This document shows positions 1 through 7,445 of a DNA stretch of 28,389 nucleotides, in pieces. Numbering within the stretch: position 1 is the first letter of the stretch; the number at the start of each line of letters is the position of its first letter. The stretch lies in NCBI GenBank assembly GCA_947522735.1, contig CANNTZ010000029.1:1-28389 (forward strand), given 5' to 3'. The notes below the pieces were generated by a model. That model searched no databases. It was not told where the DNA came from and saw only the letters and a list, made by a program, of their open reading frames with translations. The translations under genes were made by a program, and so were the position numbers. This DNA is from an uncultured Oscillospiraceae bacterium. GTDB taxonomy: Bacteria; Bacillota; Clostridia; Oscillospirales; Ruminococcaceae.

Positions 1-228
1 TTTGGTGCGCCTTTGCTTACTTTCGTCGCAAAACGAAAGTAAGTGCCCGCCCGGCACGAGGGCAAGTCAGCGCCAAAGCGCGGTCAATCCTCGCCGATAG
101 GCGAAAAACAACGCCAATTATAAGAAAAGATAGAACAACCCAACTCCGCGGGAATAAGTTAACGAAACCGATAACGTAAGCGCCTTTGGCGCGATCCGCG
201 GATATGCCTGCGGGCGCTTGCCCGCCTC
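1..228. repeat. Hairpin-rich dispersed repeat, left copy
   Basis: No credible gene lies here. Bases 1-50 are identical to 28118-28167, and similarity continues with substitutions and small gaps to about 201 (28318 on the right). Bases 170-226 are also identical to 27873-27929. It contains a perfect 10-bp inverted repeat (16-25 with 34-43, 8-base loop) and small GC-rich hairpins such as GCGCC-TTT-GGCGC and GCGGGC-GCTT-GCCCGC. The window begins inside what is, in the right copy, the 3' arm of a 16-bp hairpin, which suggests the contig edge fell in a repeat. Open frames here have no ribosome site and recur in shifted form in the other copies, so I treat them as spurious. Confidence 0.85.
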
Positions 229-353
229 CGTGCGAGCCAGCCAGCGCATGGGGGGATATTTTTGCGGAAAAATTTGCAGAGGAAAAAACGCCTGTAATAC
301 AACAAAATATCGCCGCTGCAAATATTGTCATGTCCGGCACAAAAACACCATGG

Positions 354-382
354 TTCACAAATGCGTAAAGTAATGCTAATAT
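354..382 (+). promoter_or_regulatory. Probable sigma-A promoter of the sugar ABC operon
   Basis: The -35 is TTCACA (354-359), the spacer is 17 bp and the -10 is TAATAT (377-382). Transcription would start near 389, leaving a leader of about 60 bases before the permease ATG at 452. The rest of 229-451 is AT-richer than the repeat and holds nothing else I can name. The same TTCACA -35 occurs upstream of the binding-protein gene. Confidence 0.5.
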
Positions 383-451
383 AAATGCATGCAATGGAGC
401 AAACCATCCAAAAAAATACACACACAACATTTGTTCTAAGGAGATGCGCCG

Positions 452-1390
452 ATGAAAGCAACAACCGCACAACCTGCTCGTAAGAGGAGCTCATTCCTCA
501 AATATATGAGCAACTACTATCAGATATATCTTCTGATGCTCCCGGCGATCGTGTTCATCGCGATATTCTGCTACTACCCGATGTACGGCGCGCAGATAGC
601 CTTCCGCGATTACAAATTCAAGCTTGGCTTCTGGGGAAGCGAGTGGGTTGGCCTCAAGCACTTCGTAAGATATGTCACCAGCGCAAACTTCTGGCCGCTG
701 CTGCGCAACACACTGCTGCTCAACATCTATTCGCTCATTGCGGGCACGCCGGTGCCCATCATCTTGGCGTTCCTGCTCAACGAGATGCGCTCGCAGAAGT
801 TCAAGCGCGTGGTGCAGATGCTTACATATATACCGCACTTCATGTCCACCGTCGCCATCTGCGGCCTCATCCTGCTGTTCATCAAGCGCGACAGCGGCAT
901 TATCAATCAGGTCATCGTGATGCTCGGCGGCGAGGCGCAGGATTTTATCACCGACCCCGGCGCGTTCCGGACGATATATGTCGTTTCGGGCATCTGGGAA
1001 GGCGCAGGCTGGGGCAGCATAATCTACCTTGCGGCGCTCTCCGGCGTTGACTCGCAGATAATCGAAGCGGCACGCATCGACGGCGCGAACCGGCTGCAAA
1101 AGATATTCTATATCGACTTCCCGTCCATCCTGCCGACGATAATCATACTGCTCGTGCTCAGCTGCGGCTCGCTGCTCGGCGTCGGCTTTGAAAAGGTGCT
1201 GCTGCTGCAAAACCAGCTCAATATGGAGACCTCCGACGTCATCTCAACCTACGTCTACCGCATAGGCATCCTTGACGCGCAGTACAGCTACACCACAGCC
1301 ATCGGCCTGTTCAATTCGATAGTCTGCATCATCATGCTCGTCATTGTCAACACAATCGCCAAAAAGCTCAGCGACATATCGCTGTGGTAA
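452..1390 (+). CDS. Sugar ABC transporter permease, LplB/UgpA type
   Basis: Inner-membrane permease, one of two forming the channel of a CUT1-type carbohydrate importer. The 312-residue length and the start (NYYQIYLLMLPAIVFI near residue 21, then CYYPMYGAQIAFRDYKF) are typical of LplB/YtmP-like proteins. About six hydrophobic helices are visible. The cytoplasmic EAA loop, which contacts the ATPase, is EAARIDGANRLQKIF near residue 207. AAGGAG ends about eight bases before the ATG and fixes the start. The second permease follows within about 24 bases, then the binding protein. No ATPase gene is present, as is usual for LplABC systems, which share a genome-encoded MsmX/UgpC-type ATPase. The substrate cannot be read from sequence; the neighbouring sulfatase operon suggests a substituted oligosaccharide. 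Confidence 0.93.
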   Translation: MKATTAQPARKRSSFLKYMSNYYQIYLLMLPAIVFIAIFCYYPMYGAQIAFRDYKFKLGFWGSEWVGLKHFVRYVTSANFWPLLRNTLLLNIYSLIAGTPVPIILAFLLNEMRSQKFKRVVQMLTYIPHFMSTVAICGLILLFIKRDSGIINQVIVMLGGEAQDFITDPGAFRTIYVVSGIWEGAGWGSIIYLAALSGVDSQIIEAARIDGANRLQKIFYIDFPSILPTIIILLVLSCGSLLGVGFEKVLLLQNQLNMETSDVISTYVYRIGILDAQYSYTTAIGLFNSIVCIIMLVIVNTIAKKLSDISLW

Positions 1391-1414
1391 GCCATGAGCG
1401 GAAAGGATAGAAAT

Positions 1415-2356
1415 ATGGAACAAACTGTCAAACTCAAGGCGCACCACGGCAGCGGGATGCGCGAGACCCGCGCCGACCGGATATTCAACGCCGTCAACAT
1501 GATAATCATGCTGCTGATCGTCATTATCATGCTCTACCCGCTTTACTACACCGTCATCGTCTCCTTCAGCGATCCGTATCTGATGCTGCGCGGCGAGATA
1601 TTCCTCTATATCAAGGGCCTCACGCTGGACTCCTATAAGTATATGTTCGAGGAAAAGCTCATCTGGACGGGCTATCTCAACTCCATCATCAACACCGCCG
1701 TCGGCACGCTCTATGCGCTCGCACTCACCATCCCCTGCGCCTATGCGATGTCGCGCCGCGACATAAAGGGCAAGGGCGCCATCATGAGCTACTTTGTCTT
1801 TACAATGTACTTTGGCGGCGGAATGATTCCCAGCTATATACTCATCAAGCAGCTCAACCTGCTCGACACACGCTGGGCACTGATAATCCCCGCCGGCTTC
1901 AGCGTCTACAACATGATAATCGCCCGCACGTTCTATCAGTCCAACATTCCCGACGAGCTTTATGAGGCGGCGCGCATCGACGGCGCGAGCGAGTTCAGAA
2001 CCTTCTTCAGTATCGTTCTGCCGCTCTCCGGCGCGATAATCGCGGTCATCGCGCTCTACGTGGCGGTCGGGCACTGGAACTCCTATTTCTCCGCGCTCAT
2101 CTACATCAGCGACAAGAATCTGTACCCCTTGCAGATGGTGCTGCGCGCAATACTCGTGCAGAGCCAACAGCTACGAAACATAGACCCGAACTCGGTGACG
2201 CCGGACGAGCTTGTGGAGATGATGCGAAAGCAGATGCTGGCGACAACCATGAAATATGCGCTCATCATCATCTCCAGCCTGCCGATGCTCATGGTTTATC
2301 CGTTTGTGCAGAAGCACTTCGTCAAGGGCGTCATGATCGGCGCCTTGAAGGGCTGA
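1415..2356 (+). CDS. Sugar ABC transporter permease, LplC/YtcP type
   Basis: Second permease of the importer. The frame is open from an ATG at 1394, but the only good ribosome site, AAAGGA at 1402-1407, lies seven bases before the ATG at 1415, so I choose 1415 (313 residues). Features: a first helix (NMIIMLLIVIIMLYPLYYT), the MalG-type conserved core (YFGGGMIPSYILIKQLNLLDTRWALIIP in outline), the EAA loop EAARIDGASEFRTFF, and a C-terminal end (QKHFVKGVMIGALKG) typical of this family. It follows the first permease after 24 bases and is surely co-transcribed with it. It pairs with the first permease to form the translocation path for the lipoprotein at 2537. Confidence 0.92.
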   Translation: MEQTVKLKAHHGSGMRETRADRIFNAVNMIIMLLIVIIMLYPLYYTVIVSFSDPYLMLRGEIFLYIKGLTLDSYKYMFEEKLIWTGYLNSIINTAVGTLYALALTIPCAYAMSRRDIKGKGAIMSYFVFTMYFGGGMIPSYILIKQLNLLDTRWALIIPAGFSVYNMIIARTFYQSNIPDELYEAARIDGASEFRTFFSIVLPLSGAIIAVIALYVAVGHWNSYFSALIYISDKNLYPLQMVLRAILVQSQQLRNIDPNSVTPDELVEMMRKQMLATTMKYALIIISSLPMLMVYPFVQKHFVKGVMIGALKG

Positions 2357-2483
2357 CCCGTCGCTATAGGGCGCTACGATTTCCCTTTCCTTCGGTCACT
2401 TCCGCTCAGGTGTGGGGCTTGGATCGTTTTGAAGGCTTCTCCTCAAGCCCTTAGGCGGCGAGAGGTCTGCTAAATTTTGGGGC
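2357..2483 (+). other. Intercistronic region with weak hairpin
   Basis: The gap between the second permease and the binding protein has no gene. GGGCTTG (2415-2421) can pair with CAAGCCC (2444-2450) across a 22-base loop. There is no T-run, so it is not a convincing terminator; it could be a processing or stability element. Permease and binding-protein expression levels may be separated here. Confidence 0.35.
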
Positions 2484-2512
2484 TTCACATTTGAGCCGGA
2501 TGATGATAAAAT
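2484..2512 (+). promoter_or_regulatory. Probable extra promoter for the binding protein
   Basis: TTCACA (2484-2489), 17-bp spacer, TAAAAT (2507-2512): five of six consensus matches in each box. Initiation near 2519 would give a very short leader (about 18 bases) just including the AGGAGG at 2523-2528. A separate promoter would explain how a binding protein needed in excess over its permeases is made. Confidence 0.45.
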
Positions 2513-2536
2513 ATTTTTATGCAGGAGGCAAAATCA

Positions 2537-4354
2537 ATGGCTATGAAGAAAATCCTCTGCGTGCTGCTCGCCCTCATGATGGTGCTTGTGGCATTCGCAG
2601 GCTGCGCAGGCGACAAAGATGCGCAGAGCTCCGCCTCTCAAGGCTCCAAGGCCGATGAGAGCAAGACCGACAGCAAAACCGAGAATGACTCCTCCACGGA
2701 TACCGACTCCCTTGTCAACCTCGATTCCATGTTCCCCGTGGTCAACGAGCCTGTCGAGATGTCCATTCTCGTTCGTCTGACCACCGACTCCGCCGAGCCT
2801 GAGGACATCTGGTTCTGGCAGTACTACGAGCGCAAGACCAACGTCAAGTGGGACTTCAACACCGTTCTTGACAGTGCATGGGGTGAGCGCAAGCCTGTCC
2901 TGATGGCCACCGGCGACTATCCCGAAGTGATATTTATATCCAGCGCCTTCACCAACAACGAGATCAACAACTACGGTAAGGATGGCACCTTCATCGCCCT
3001 CAACGAATACATCGACAAATACTGCACCGAGCTGACCGCCCGCTTTGAGGAGTTCCCGGATGCCAGGTCTGTCATGACCTGCCCGGACGGCAACATCTAT
3101 GCCTTCCAGAAGATCAAACCCACCTCTCTCGGCACCCTCCAGGCTAACATCAACATGAAGTGGCTGGAAAAGGCCGGCCTCGGGATTCCCACCACCCTCG
3201 ACGAGTTCTATGAGGCCCTCAAGGCGTTCAAGGAGCTTGGCGATATCAACGGCGACGGCATTGACAACGAGGTCCCTTGGTGCGGTATCTGGTCTAACAA
3301 CGGCGGCAACAGAGCCGTTATCCTCAACGCACTGCATATGCTTACCGACGGTGATATTAACACCGGCGTCGCCGTCAAGGACGGCAAGGCCGAATACTTC
3401 CCGATGGACGAGGACTATCTCAAGTACCTCACCTACGCCAACAAGCTCTATTCCGAGAAGCTCATCGATCAGGACGCCTTCACCATCACCGACGAGGAAA
3501 TGGTTGCCAAGGGCCAGCTCAGCACCATCGGCTTCATGACCGCAGCCCCCAGATACTACACCGCAGAGGGCGGCTGGGAGGATTACAGCTTCTACATTCC
3601 TCTTGTTGAAGAAAAGGGCGAAACCCCCATTATTTTCAAATCCTCCTATGTCAGTGATCCCTCCTTCTTCATCACCGATAACTGCAAGCATCCGGATGTG
3701 GCCGCCCGTTGGATCGACATCTTCTACGATGCAACCAACGCCTGCCTCGCCGGATACGGCCCGAACCGTGACGACCCCGACCAGATGCTTGGCTGGGAGG
3801 ATTCCTTCATTGGCTGGCTCGCTATCGAAAGGCCGAACAAGGATATCGTATGGACCAAGGACGACCCCGGCACGGACACCTATGTATCGCTTGAATTTGC
3901 CGATGCCGACGGCAAGCTGTTCCGCCCGGCAGATATGAGCTCCGTCCAGATGAGAAACATGTACATGCTCCCGTGGGCCTCCGCCTACATCTTCATGATG
4001 GGCGACGAGTGGTTCTATGAGAAGCTCGGCCTTGCATTCGACGCTTATACCAACGACTTCGCCGGCTCCTGCGAATCCATCTGGAAGAAGACCTTCTATG
4101 AAAATGCCGCCGAGTACGCTACCCTTGGCTTCCCGTCCGTATACTTCTTCTCCGACGAGGAGGTTGAGTGGATCAACGAGAACCTCACCATCCTCACCGA
4201 CTATGCGAAGGCTGAGGAGGCGAAGTTCATCACCGGCAAGCGTCCGCTCAGCGAGTTCAACGACTATATCGATCAGCTCAAGGCTCTTGGCGCAGACAAA
4301 TACAACGAGATTCTCTACAACTACTACGAGAACTACAAGGCAAATCTTGACTGA
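2537..4354 (+). CDS. Extracellular sugar-binding lipoprotein, LplA type
   Basis: Substrate-binding subunit of the ABC importer, anchored outside the membrane. The frame is open from 2519, but AGGAGG at 2523-2528 lies eight bases before the ATG at 2537, giving 605 residues. The N-terminus is a lipoprotein signal: MAMKK, a hydrophobic run, then FAGC with the lipid-modified Cys at residue 23. A flexible Ser/Asp/Lys/Glu-rich linker follows to about residue 55. The rest resembles family-1 extracellular solute-binding proteins (EDIWFWQYYERKTNVKWDF early; a GDINGDGIDNE segment near 240 that looks like a Ca-binding loop). Use of preferred C-ending codons is strong, as expected for an abundant protein. 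A longer open frame lies antisense (2534-4396) and is judged a shadow. Confidence 0.93.
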   Translation: MAMKKILCVLLALMMVLVAFAGCAGDKDAQSSASQGSKADESKTDSKTENDSSTDTDSLVNLDSMFPVVNEPVEMSILVRLTTDSAEPEDIWFWQYYERKTNVKWDFNTVLDSAWGERKPVLMATGDYPEVIFISSAFTNNEINNYGKDGTFIALNEYIDKYCTELTARFEEFPDARSVMTCPDGNIYAFQKIKPTSLGTLQANINMKWLEKAGLGIPTTLDEFYEALKAFKELGDINGDGIDNEVPWCGIWSNNGGNRAVILNALHMLTDGDINTGVAVKDGKAEYFPMDEDYLKYLTYANKLYSEKLIDQDAFTITDEEMVAKGQLSTIGFMTAAPRYYTAEGGWEDYSFYIPLVEEKGETPIIFKSSYVSDPSFFITDNCKHPDVAARWIDIFYDATNACLAGYGPNRDDPDQMLGWEDSFIGWLAIERPNKDIVWTKDDPGTDTYVSLEFADADGKLFRPADMSSVQMRNMYMLPWASAYIFMMGDEWFYEKLGLAFDAYTNDFAGSCESIWKKTFYENAAEYATLGFPSVYFFSDEEVEWINENLTILTDYAKAEEAKFITGKRPLSEFNDYIDQLKALGADKYNEILYNYYENYKANLD

Positions 4355-4406
4355 GCCTCCTAAAAGCCTTAGCGCGCATTGCTGCGGATTTCCCATTTTA
4401 AACCCG

Positions 4407-4438
4407 GCAGAGGGACGATTTTATCGTTCCTCTGCTTT
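4407..4438 (+). terminator. Probable terminator/attenuator after the binding protein
   Basis: GCAGAGGGACGA (4407-4418) pairs with TCGTTCCTCTGC (4424-4435), a 12-bp stem with one G-T pair and a five-base loop. Only TTT follows, so termination may be partial and allow read-through into the AraC regulator at 4531. Confidence 0.55.
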
Positions 4439-4530
4439 GGCGCATAAAAAGCATTCTCCCAAGCCTCCTTATTTTGCCATAGCCTCCTGCCTTTTATTTC
4501 AACTTTAACCCCGAGAATCGAGGTAATTCG

Positions 4531-6741
4531 GTGAATAAAAAAAAGCATATCGGACAATATCACTTTCTCGTCAAGCTGATATCCACCTTTCTCTCTGCCG
4601 CACTGCTGCCGCTGTGCTTCTTCGGCTGGCTTTTTATGAATCGCGCATACAGCGACGTCATCCGGCAGAACGAGAAATACTACAATCAGGTCGCCGTCAG
4701 CTTCAACAAGAGCTTTCGCGACCAGCTCACGGCCATGCGCGCATGCGTCGCGCGGCTGGACTACGAGCGCAATATCGTCCGCGACACCGTCGAGGCCCAT
4801 CCCTACAACTACATCGACGCCATCGAGGAGCTCTACTCCTACAAAGCCCGCATACTGTCCTCCTCCGAGATGTTCATGCACTATCACGGCGCAGACTATG
4901 TGCTTTCGAGCGAGGGAAAGTATGGCTACAGCTTCTTTCTCACAAAGTTTTTCAAGGATTCCCCCGATCTTCAGCAGCGCTTTGAGAGCCTTATGGAGTC
5001 CCAATCCCTGGAAAAGATAACCATACTATCGGAGTTCAGCGCAACGCCCTATGCAAGCGCGTCCATGCTCGTCATCCTGCCGGTGAAAAACTACGCGACG
5101 GTGGTGTTCGAAATCACAAAATTCTCGTTCACCACAAACTTTCTCGGCGCGCTCGACCGCGAGGACTACGGCCTGATGATGTTTGCCTCTGGCGAGACGC
5201 TCTACGACAACAGCGGCTTCGCGCAGGAGCTGATGACGGATCCGGAATTTACCGCCTTCCTCTCACCCTCCTCCGACAGCCTCTCCTTCAGGTTCCGCTC
5301 CGGCGGCGAGAGCTGGCGCGCCTACAGAAGCCTCGACGAGGATGCGGGCATCGACTTCGTCGTCACCGTCCCGGAGCGCAACGTCATGCAGTCCCGCAGC
5401 GAGTTTTATGCCTATCTTGGCCGGATACTGCTTTACACCGGCATATTCTTCCTTGCCATTTTCGCCGCCGTGATCTACATCAACTACAACCCTGTGCTCA
5501 GGATACGCCGTCTTGCGGAGAAAAACAGCTTTGCGCCCCAGTCCGCGGAGGACGAACGGCCGCGCGGCGAGCTAAGCTCCATCGAGTACGCGCTCATACA
5601 GTTCCAGCGCGAGAGCGACGAGATGTCGCACACCGTGCTCGAACAGACCGAGACCATCGCCGACTTTGTGCTGATGAATCTCATCGACGGGCGGCCCCTC
5701 CCCGACCAGAGCATCCGCGAGGCAAATCTTGCCCCGGAGGGCGGGCCGTACTGCATCGCCGCGGCTCACATGCGCCGGTTGGACTACAACCAGCGCGTCC
5801 GGCTTGCCGCCGAGCTGAGCGAGCATCTGGGCGTACACATCTACATAACCAAGCTGCTGCACGAGCGCTATACGATCTTCCTTTGCAGCGGCGTGCCCGG
5901 CACCGCGGACGAGCGCAGACTTTTCGCCGTCGCCCTGCAAAACCGGCTCCAGCCCTATTTTGAGGAAAACTGCTCTGTCGGTCTCGGCGTCGTGGTGGAT
6001 CAGATGAACGATATCCGCTCCTCCTATCTCGGCGCGCTCTCTGCCATCGAATCCGATCAGGAGGGCGGCGCCGTGCTGTACGAGGAGCTGATCGGCAGCT
6101 TTGACGGCGTGAACGACAAATACTCCGAGGCGGTGCTGAAATTTTTGCAGCACGTCCGTCAGGGCGAGCGCGGCAAGGCGCACGAGCAGCTTGACAGCAT
6201 AGCGTCGTATATCCTCTCTCACTCGTCGCTGATAATCGAGAAGTACTTCTGCTTCGTCATGGTCAACGATTATCTCCGGCTGCTCTCGAAGCTTGGGCTG
6301 TCTCCTCCGGAAAACGAGATATCCTCGCTGCTCAACTTCAACAACACCGTCGAGCTGTTCGGGCGGTTGACGACATCGGTGGATCGCGTCTGCGACCGCA
6401 TTGCCAACGAAAAGGAGCAGACTCGCAAGAATTTCTCCCGCGAGGTCGTGGCGTTTGTGGACGCCGGCTTCACCGATCCCGATATCAGCCTTGTCAAGCT
6501 TTCGGACGAGTTCGGCGTGTCGATCTACTCGCTCTCGCGGCTTTTCAAGGAGCAAACGGGCATTGGCTACAAGGAATATGTGACGGCAAAGCGCATCGAG
6601 TTCAGCAAATATCTGCTGCTGAGCACGCAACTGAGCATATCGGAGATAGCGGCGCAGTCCGGATTTATCGACTCGTCGAGCTTTTCGCGGATGTTCAAGA
6701 ACAACTGCGGCGTATCCCCGCAGAAGTTCCGCGAGAGATAA
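4531..6741 (+). CDS. Membrane-anchored AraC-family regulator of the ABC operon
   Basis: A 736-residue transcription factor with its own extracellular sensor. Helix 1 is at about residues 13-36 and helix 2 at about 299-318. The roughly 260 residues between face outside and resemble the Cache-like sensor of YesS/YtdP-type regulators. A cytoplasmic middle region follows, then the AraC double helix-turn-helix in the last 100 residues (LVKLSDEFGVSIYSLSRLFKE and ISEIAAQSGFIDSSSFSRMFK, ending in GVSPQKFRER). The start is GTG at 4531 with a modest GAGGTA site. Proteins of this type usually sit beside LplABC-like importers and activate them on sensing the ligand or loaded binding protein; its position here fits. 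The exact ligand is unknown. Confidence 0.88.
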   Translation: MNKKKHIGQYHFLVKLISTFLSAALLPLCFFGWLFMNRAYSDVIRQNEKYYNQVAVSFNKSFRDQLTAMRACVARLDYERNIVRDTVEAHPYNYIDAIEELYSYKARILSSSEMFMHYHGADYVLSSEGKYGYSFFLTKFFKDSPDLQQRFESLMESQSLEKITILSEFSATPYASASMLVILPVKNYATVVFEITKFSFTTNFLGALDREDYGLMMFASGETLYDNSGFAQELMTDPEFTAFLSPSSDSLSFRFRSGGESWRAYRSLDEDAGIDFVVTVPERNVMQSRSEFYAYLGRILLYTGIFFLAIFAAVIYINYNPVLRIRRLAEKNSFAPQSAEDERPRGELSSIEYALIQFQRESDEMSHTVLEQTETIADFVLMNLIDGRPLPDQSIREANLAPEGGPYCIAAAHMRRLDYNQRVRLAAELSEHLGVHIYITKLLHERYTIFLCSGVPGTADERRLFAVALQNRLQPYFEENCSVGLGVVVDQMNDIRSSYLGALSAIESDQEGGAVLYEELIGSFDGVNDKYSEAVLKFLQHVRQGERGKAHEQLDSIASYILSHSSLIIEKYFCFVMVNDYLRLLSKLGLSPPENEISSLLNFNNTVELFGRLTTSVDRVCDRIANEKEQTRKNFSREVVAFVDAGFTDPDISLVKLSDEFGVSIYSLSRLFKEQTGIGYKEYVTAKRIEFSKYLLLSTQLSISEIAAQSGFIDSSSFSRMFKNNCGVSPQKFRER

Positions 6742-7111
6742 CCTATAAAGCACAAAGTGCGCGTCATGGCACAGGGCAGGGTTCCGGCAAGCGCGGCCTC
6801 TCGGCAGAAAATGCGCCCCCGGGAAAAGCCGCATTGGTGGGTTGAAGCAACGACGCGCCAAATGTCCGGCCCTCTCGCCAAAGCGCCTGACGGCTGAATT
6901 TTGACAAAAGGAACACGGAGGAGAATATCCGAATATCTCCCCCGTGTTCTTTTTCTGCGGTTTGCCGTCAGGCGTCTTCTGTTGTGTTTATTGCGCCTTA
7001 AAAAGCGCCGTCGAGCGCAAAAGCTCCGCCCTCCCTTGCAGGAAATCAGGGCCTCTGTGCTCCGTGCGCGTGTGCCGCGTGGCCTTGCGCAGCCAAAACA
7101 AGCTCGAACTG
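6742..7111. other. Intergenic region between regulator and ireB
   Basis: 370 bases between convergent genes. Apart from the terminator at 6911-6955 I see no gene, RNA motif or repeat shared with the window ends. Open frames crossing it lack ribosome sites and overlap the flanking genes in other frames. Confidence 0.6.
6911..6955. terminator. Bidirectional terminator between convergent genes
   Basis: GAACACGG (6911-6918) pairs with CCGTGTTC (6942-6949), with further inner pairing GGAGA/TCTCC around a small loop. TTCTTTTT follows on the + strand; on the - strand a shorter CTTTTG follows. It would end transcripts from both the AraC gene (+) and ireB (-). Confidence 0.75.
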
Positions 7112-7357
7112 TCAATCGGTCAGATAGGATTTGACGAGGATCTGTAGCAGCTCGTCGCGGTCGATACGGCGTATAAGGCTGCGCGCGTTGCCGTAGGTCG
7201 TGATGTAAGTCGGGTCCTCCGACAAAATATAACCTACGATCTGATTGATGGGATTGTATCCCTTCTGCCGCAGCGCGTCATATACCGCAGTCAGTATCTC
7301 TTTTATCTCTCTCTCCTTGTCCTCGTGGATGGAAAAAGAAATGGTCGGCTCCTGCAC
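7112..7357 (-). CDS. ireB: IreB-family (UPF0297) regulatory phosphoprotein
   Basis: Small cytoplasmic protein of 81 residues, full length for the family. Recognisable segments are the EREIKEILTAVYDALRQKGY helix, NPINQIVGYILSEDPTYIT, and the NARSLIRRIDRDELL end. In Enterococcus, IreB is phosphorylated on N-terminal threonines by the Ser/Thr kinase IreK and tunes cell-wall stress and cephalosporin resistance; T5 of the MQEPTIS start is a candidate site here (the second Thr is less clear). The start is GTG, with GAGGTGA six bases upstream. In most Bacillota the gene sits between alaS and ruvX; here it stands alone behind a catabolic operon, with its own promoter. Confidence 0.92.
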   Translation of the reverse strand: MQEPTISFSIHEDKEREIKEILTAVYDALRQKGYNPINQIVGYILSEDPTYITTYGNARSLIRRIDRDELLQILVKSYLTD

Positions 7358-7377
7358 TTATCATCACCTCTTTTTAT

Positions 7378-7406
7378 ATTTTACAACATTCTCGCGCCAT
7401 AATCAA
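7378..7406 (-). promoter_or_regulatory. Probable promoter of ireB
   Basis: Read on the - strand: TTGATT (7406-7401), 17-bp spacer, TAAAAT (7383-7378). It lies in the 88-base gap behind the sulfatase gene, where I see no terminator, so some read-through from the upstream operon is also possible. Confidence 0.55.
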
Positions 7407-7445
7407 CATTTTTTTTGTAAACATGTCGTTTCGTCGCGAATACAC

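Noticed and set aside
17..472. Open frames in the terminal repeats whose peptides resemble those at 27839-28361
   Set aside because: The likeness follows from DNA repeats containing hairpins, the frames shift between copies, and no ribosome site is present.
2534..4396. 620-codon open frame antisense to the binding-protein gene
   Set aside because: The sense frame has a lipoprotein signal, a ribosome site and family features. The antisense frame has none and arises from the biased third positions of a highly expressed gene.
6742..7111. Hidden small gene between the AraC gene and ireB
   Set aside because: Frames there lack ribosome sites and overlap the terminator; no family pattern is seen.
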